From Anthoceros angustus (lineage: Eukaryota; Streptophyta; Anthocerotopsida; Anthocerotales; Anthocerotaceae), in NCBI GenBank assembly GCA_010909165.1, contig MU008158.1, positions 3,249,478-3,313,477 of the forward strand: a stretch of DNA of 64,000 bases. The letters are read 5' to 3'. Position 1 is the first letter of the stretch. Each line of letters opens with the position of its first letter. Made by a program: the position numbers and the translations under genes. Under the pieces are notes generated by a model, which did no database searches, was not told the origin of the DNA, and saw only the letters and a program-made list of their open reading frames with translations. Shown piece by piece: positions 58,968-64,000 of this stretch.

Positions 58968-60948
58968 ATGGCGATGCAGGCCCGGGACATGGATCTTCAG
59001 CATGACCTGCCCGCGCCACCACGCAAGCCACAGCTCCCGAGCCTGGCGTATCTGGCGGAGCCTTTGGAATGTCTTCCTCCCGTGGATTTTGCGTGCGCCT
59101 ACGGGTCGGGTGTCTTCGCGCAGCAGGGCAAGGCCTCCACGGATGTCAGTCACAACTTTCTTTCGGCCTTGCGTCGCCCTTGTGTAGAAGTAGGCGACCG
59201 CGTTTTCATGAAATTGGAGCTCTGTGCAACTTGCAGGTGCCCATGGTTGACTACATCCTAGCAGTGTCGTCTCCAATGGACTGGCATTTCCAGGTAGAAA
59301 ATATGCTGGACAATGGTTCTGGCTCAACTCTTGTGCTGGAGTGGTGCTGACGGGATTTCGGCTTGCCTGCTTCTTAGAATTTGGAGCACAATCCAAATCA
59401 CTATTCCTCGATTATACGACGAGGAGGAGCGAAATGGGTCCGTATTTTCTACTCTCACGCGAGTGCCGTCATACAGGCAACGTGATTTCGGACTATGGTG
59501 CGTTGGCATGAATTTCTCCTTTGCAGGTCTGCTGGGTTGCAGATAATGTTGGCGTAGGGGTTCACTTCAACCCTTACGTGCCATGGAGGAACAAGGTATG
59601 TGTTACTGTTTCATAGGGGTGCGGTGTCGTTTGCTGATTACGTTAGGTTGGTCGTTGAACCTGGCGTTTCTACCTCGCAGATGATCAAGTATGGTGTGAT
59701 CAGCACAGAGAATCTTGTGAGGGATATTCTGACCTGGGAGAAGCTCTATATCAGTGGACGCCTTCACAAGCCTGTCGGTTGCACTCTGGTCTCAACATCT
59801 TTTTATTCGACTTGAATTGTCAGGAGTCTAACGCACTAAGGCAGCACATTGGCGTCTTTCAGGTCTCTATCATTGTCGATAATCTTGAGTTGGGAGGCGT
59901 GAACAAAGTGAATCTGCAAGCCGCTTTGTCTGCTGCTCTTTTGTTACTTCCATCAGAGTTCTCAGAGGTCAGATGTGCACCTAACATTGCTATTCACATT
60001 GCCTTGTCCTTGAACCTCTGTTCACGTTGTTTGTGATTGTACCTGTCCCTTTAATTCACGTACCTCACTTACGAATGGAACTTGTGTTTTTTAGTTTGTG
60101 CTATGTGAGGTATTTTGCAGGAAGATTTGTTGACTACAATCTGTAGCATCTCGTACATGGGTGACATACGTATGTTTTTTGCTGAAGATAAGCACAAGGT
60201 AATTCACAGCTCTACTGCAAATCCATACAGAGTGTCTGCTGTTAAGTGACAGGTCCGCCATAACTTGTGCCATGACCCCTGTGTTGTATTGTGAAGGTGC
60301 GGAACATTGTGAGAGGCAGTGCTAAACAGTTGCATGATCTTTACAAGAAATCGATGTACAACTCTTCTGCAGCTGGGCTCTTGTCACTACCCCCGACCTT
60401 CAGGACAGACCTGCAGTCCAAGTTGCTTCAGGTTGGCAAGGTTTTTTCTTTCTGGTCTCACTGCGGGCGCTGCGCTTGAGGACTACGATCTGATTCAGGC
60501 ACACGATGCAGGATGGTGGCAGAGATTCGAGGTGCTCCTTAATAAGTGCTCTGCCCTCCTCTGTGTTGGACAAACTGGCCCTCGCAGTTGGATTGACAAA
60601 TGCAGACACGGAACCTGGTGATTTCTCAATCCTCGTTCGTTGCCAACTCGAAACATGGAGGATAGAGGCACCGTGTTTGACTGGAATTCTGAGGCACCTG
60701 TTTACGGTACAGCTCTCTGTTGTGTGTTTATTAGTCACTGATGAAGCACCCCTTTGACAGGTTTAAAGAGAGCGGAAGCCGTGCTGCAACAGGGAGGTTA
60801 TGAACAGTTGTTAAAGCGAGCTCTGCGGAAGACAGTGCGAGCTTCTAGTTTTAGACAGATGGTGTCAGGTTTTTTTGCTGCTGGCGGTTCAAATGCTCTG
60901 AAATATGTGGCCAGAAAAGCATCCAAGGCTTGGCTGTCAAGGAGTTGA
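58968..60948 (+). CDS. TAM41: TAM41, mitochondrial CDP-diacylglycerol synthase, 355 aa
   Basis: Matrix-side inner-membrane enzyme that makes CDP-diacylglycerol for cardiolipin. Ten coding exons join in frame: 58968-59144, 59237-59293, 59378-59437, 59527-59595, 59681-59773, 59863-59967, 60121-60198, 60297-60431, 60512-60617 and 60761-60948. Motifs in order: the nucleotidyltransferase ACAYGSGVFAQQG, DYILAVSSPMDWH, HYSSIIRRGGAKW, VADNVGVGVHFNPYV, IKYGVIS, LYISGRLHKPV, EDLLTTICSISYMGDIRMFF and the C-terminal FRQMVSGFFAAGGSNALKYV. The start is the first in-frame ATG; stops lie just upstream, so any longer mitochondrial presequence would need an upstream exon. The 3' end faces the Tm-1-like gene. 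Confidence 0.9.
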
Positions 60949-61060
60949 CATCCTTCGATGGAAAGAGTTAATATACACGGTACACTATCTTGTTCCAACT
61001 TACTGAGCATGGGAGGGTAGCAAATCAGAAGGTCCAACCAGGATCTTCGTTGCCCGCATA

Positions 61061-64000
61061 CTACAAATTTTGGCGAAGCTTGACCTGCTTGAACTCCCGC
61101 ATGGTACTGATTATGGCCGTTTCTACTGGCAATCGCTCCATGCTTGATGCACCATAGAATCCATGCACCCCACTCTTTTGTATGACGAATGCTGCTTCCT
61201 CAGGTCCTGATATGGGGCCTGCGAGACAAGGCCAATGGTGGAGCGTCAGAAGGTACATCGCCGTCTTTGTCGGCATTTTCATAACTCCGTTCACACATGT
61301 ACCTCCATGACACAGAACGAGGATGTCTGGTTTGATCTCCTGGGCAGCTACAGCTATGGCCTTAACTCGTCGTGCGCTTTCTTCCAGAGATAAGGCAGTT
61401 TTTGCCCCTATCGACCCAGCTGTTGTCAAGCCCATGTGAGCTACGATGATGTCTGCCCCTGCGCTGGCCATTTGGCGAGATTCTGTCTCGTTGAAGGCAT
61501 AGGGTGTAGTTAGCAAACCCAGGTCATGAGCTTGCCGTATCATATCCACTTCAAGCCTGCCACCATCTGCCAACGTTAGCTGGATGCCCAGGAATTCAAG
61601 GCCCAATACAAGACATTTTCAAGAACGTACCCGAAACCCATTCCAGTCTCCTCCAGATTCTGACGAAAGTTGCCGTCAATCAGGCCAACGGTAGGGAAGT
61701 TCTGGACGCCTGCAAATCCCATGTCCGCAAGTTGCCGAAGGAAGCTTCTGATTTGACGAAAGGGATCAGAAGCACACACTCCGGCAAGGACAGGCACCTT
61801 CTTCACAACCTGCAATTTCAGCAAACAGCAGCTGGTATTCATTGTTGAAGAAGATGCAAATGGTTGGGCAAACGCAGAGACATCGGGGGTACAAGAGTCA
61901 TACTGGTAGAACTTCACTCGCCATGTCCACAAGCACAGCGTTTGCATCCTTGTAGGGCATCAGACCAGCCAGGGAACCTCGGCCAGCCATCCTGAATCGA
62001 CCTGAGTTGTACAGAATGATCAAGTCAGCTCCACCTTCCTCTTCAAACTTTGCAGAAATCCCTGTCCCTGCTCCTGCACCAATGATGGGAATGCCACGAG
62101 AGATCTGTCCCCTCAACCTCTGCAGCACCAAGGACCTTGGCAAACTTGTGTCTCCACGCATGACATCCCGGGACGAGTCTTCAGCCTTGGTTACGACAAA
62201 GGAAAGGGAGTGTATCTGCACTGCACATTCATCTGTGGTGGCACCTTGGTCTGGAAGCTTGTGCACTGTCTGTGCTGCATCTATCCCTGAGGACATGGAG
62301 GCAGTTTCTTGCTCGTTTTGAACATTTAACGGCTCCTCACTTGATGGCACCTTTATGACTGATGACTCCGAGGCAATAGCCAGGAACTCCTGCACGAGAG
62401 CTTCAGCAAAATCCTGGTCGTTGATGTGGAGCGGTTTGCGCTGAATCTGCAGTAGTATCACCCGAATGAGGACTTAGTCCATAATCTAGTTCCCACATGG
62501 GAACGGAATGCAGTACTGGTTGCTCACTTGACGGTCTGCTGTTTGATGGACTGCTTGCTGTAGTTGGTTGTACAGGGCCTCTCTTGCTTCAGGATTGTAG
62601 AAGGGCATACCCGAGGCATCAAGTGCAGAGACGCCATGGTCAGGAAGCAGCAGTCTCACGGGGCCACTTGATTTATTAAGAGCATCTGCAATGAAGTTCG
62701 CAAACTTCTTGTTCTCTTCCACAGTTGTTCGCATAAGAGTCACCTGTATGATGATCACCCCACACCAGCGAATATGAGACAGTCAGTTGGAAACGTTGCA
62801 GATGTGAAGCCCATCGGCCACGAGCATTGCACCTTTTCATTGTGAGCGTGCAACTGTCTTGTGCTGAACTCAGCTGGTATACTGTTGCGCTCCCAAAAGT
62901 TCACCATGTCCAATGCTCCAACACTGACAACCAGAGGCACACCCATTTGGATCATGGCTTCAAACCGGTTGCTCTTACAGGGCATCACTCCCCCCACGAC
63001 ATAGTCGGCTACCTCCGTGGTGGTGATGTCTATGACGCCCTGCAAGCCAAGGCAGCATAGAATCTCCTTGTAGTAAAGCTGACAATCCCCATAAATGTAA
63101 AACGGGCAACACAAGCATCCAGCTGCCAGCGCAAGACCTGAAGAAGACCTTGAGTCACCATGTTTTCCATCGCTTGGCCGCCAGTACCAGTAGCATGAAA
63201 CACCAGTGACTCAAACCCAGCCTCCCTCAGCTTCGTCTGCACGGCTTTCACACAGGGAGTTGTGACACCGAACATTGTCAAGCCCACCGTGGGCCTTTCT
63301 GCCCCACAGCCAGACTCAGACTGGTTTCCGTCCAACTTGTTACTGATAACGCCAGCCACCATACCCGCCAAAGCAGAAGCAGCATTGTTTAGGATACGCG
63401 AGCTGAAGCTGTTCAGGCCACTTAAGTCCACCACAGATGGCCACAGAACAAGGTCCGAAGCCTGTACGAAGGTTTCCGCATTCCCGCTGGCTACGGTGGA
63501 TACCAGAATCTTTGGCACCCCAATTGGAAGTTCCCGGAGAGCTGGTGCTATGAGAGCTGTCCCGCCAGACCCACCAATTCCTATAGCTCCAGCCACCCCG
63601 CCCTCGGTGCGGAGGAATTCCCGGAGAGCCGCACTCAGCACAGACACCGCAGCGCCTCTGTCACTCGGGAGACTTGTGGATGATCTCAAGGATGCATCTG
63701 GGTGGCAGGACAGAACATGCTGTCGGCTGACATGCGAGTGTCCACTTTCAGGTTCCACCACAGCAGCTTGGGATGAAGACACGTCGACGGTGACAACTTC
63801 CACCTGCAGAAAAGCAAAATGTGTGACTGGATCATGACAAGAGGGGCGGCATTCCGCTGCCCCGCAGTTTGGCCAAAAGCTTGGGTGAGTGGCCACCTAC
63901 CTGTCCTCGGGCTGCAGGGCAGAAGAGAGTCAGATTGGAGGAGACCTGCTGAGCAACATAGAGAAGCTCCTGGCCCTTGGTATCCAGGGTCCCTATGCAG
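61061..64000 (-). CDS. Tm-1-like protein (UPF0261 domain plus TIM-barrel domain), 5' partial
   Basis: Minus-strand exons: 63992-63901, 63803-63138, 63039-62833, 62743-62528, 62446-61904, 61809-61631 and 61556-61061, giving about 798 residues; a short first exon lies beyond the window. The first half is the UPF0261/Tm-1 ATP-binding domain ([61 protein letters not shown]). The second half is a TIM-barrel domain ([48 protein letters not shown]). In tomato, Tm-1 confers tobamovirus resistance by inhibiting viral RNA replication; the ancestral role in plants is unknown. An extra Ser/Glu/Thr-rich linker of about 80 residues lies between the domains. The stop is 112 bases from that of the convergent TAM41. 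Confidence 0.93.

Overview
This is a stretch of a eukaryotic nuclear genome from the green plant (streptophyte) lineage. The genes carry many short introns (mostly 80-150 bases) with GT...AG ends. Several proteins are typical of plants: AKR2, an EXPP1-like secreted protein, light-dependent protochlorophyllide oxidoreductase, a SHRUBBY-type VPS13 and a Tm-1-like protein. I cannot name the species. Small introns and close gene spacing would suit a lycophyte or a streptophyte alga, but that is inference.

Layout. 1-2.1 kb: the 3' part of AKR2 and a tiny three-exon SVIP-like gene. 2.1-11.7 kb: gene-poor DNA with a decayed CACTA transposase (TNP2 type), a perfect 40-bp palindrome and a decayed retroelement 3' end. 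11.8-15.8 kb: a tandem-repeat block, a secreted acidic-repeat protein gene and a broken derlin copy. The same order recurs at 28.6-33.1 kb, where the derlin gene is complete. 15.8-23.6 kb: an array of shuffled fragments of that derlin gene and of a WD40-repeat gene, all on the minus strand, joined at short microhomologies. 24.2-28.4 kb: an EXPP1-like gene and a 17-exon FEN1. 35.2-52.7 kb: protochlorophyllide oxidoreductase, a 14-kb SHRUBBY/VPS13-like lipid-transfer gene and, 74 bases after it, a low-molecular-weight phosphatase. 52.7-57.2 kb: AT-rich DNA with many small tandem duplications and an LTR-like segment. 57.2-64 kb: an intronless WRN-type exonuclease divergent from TAM41, and a Tm-1-like gene convergent with TAM41 and running off the right edge.

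The genes are unrelated housekeeping functions: chloroplast outer-envelope targeting, p97/ERAD (the SVIP-like and derlin proteins act in the same ER-degradation pathway), DNA replication, chlorophyll synthesis, bulk lipid transfer and mitochondrial cardiolipin synthesis. No operon-like logic, CRISPR array, tRNA or rRNA was seen. The most unusual structure is the derlin/WD40 mosaic. Its later copies differ from the first mainly by one-sided shortening of homopolymers and dinucleotide runs, so a genome-assembly artefact must be weighed against real rearrangement.
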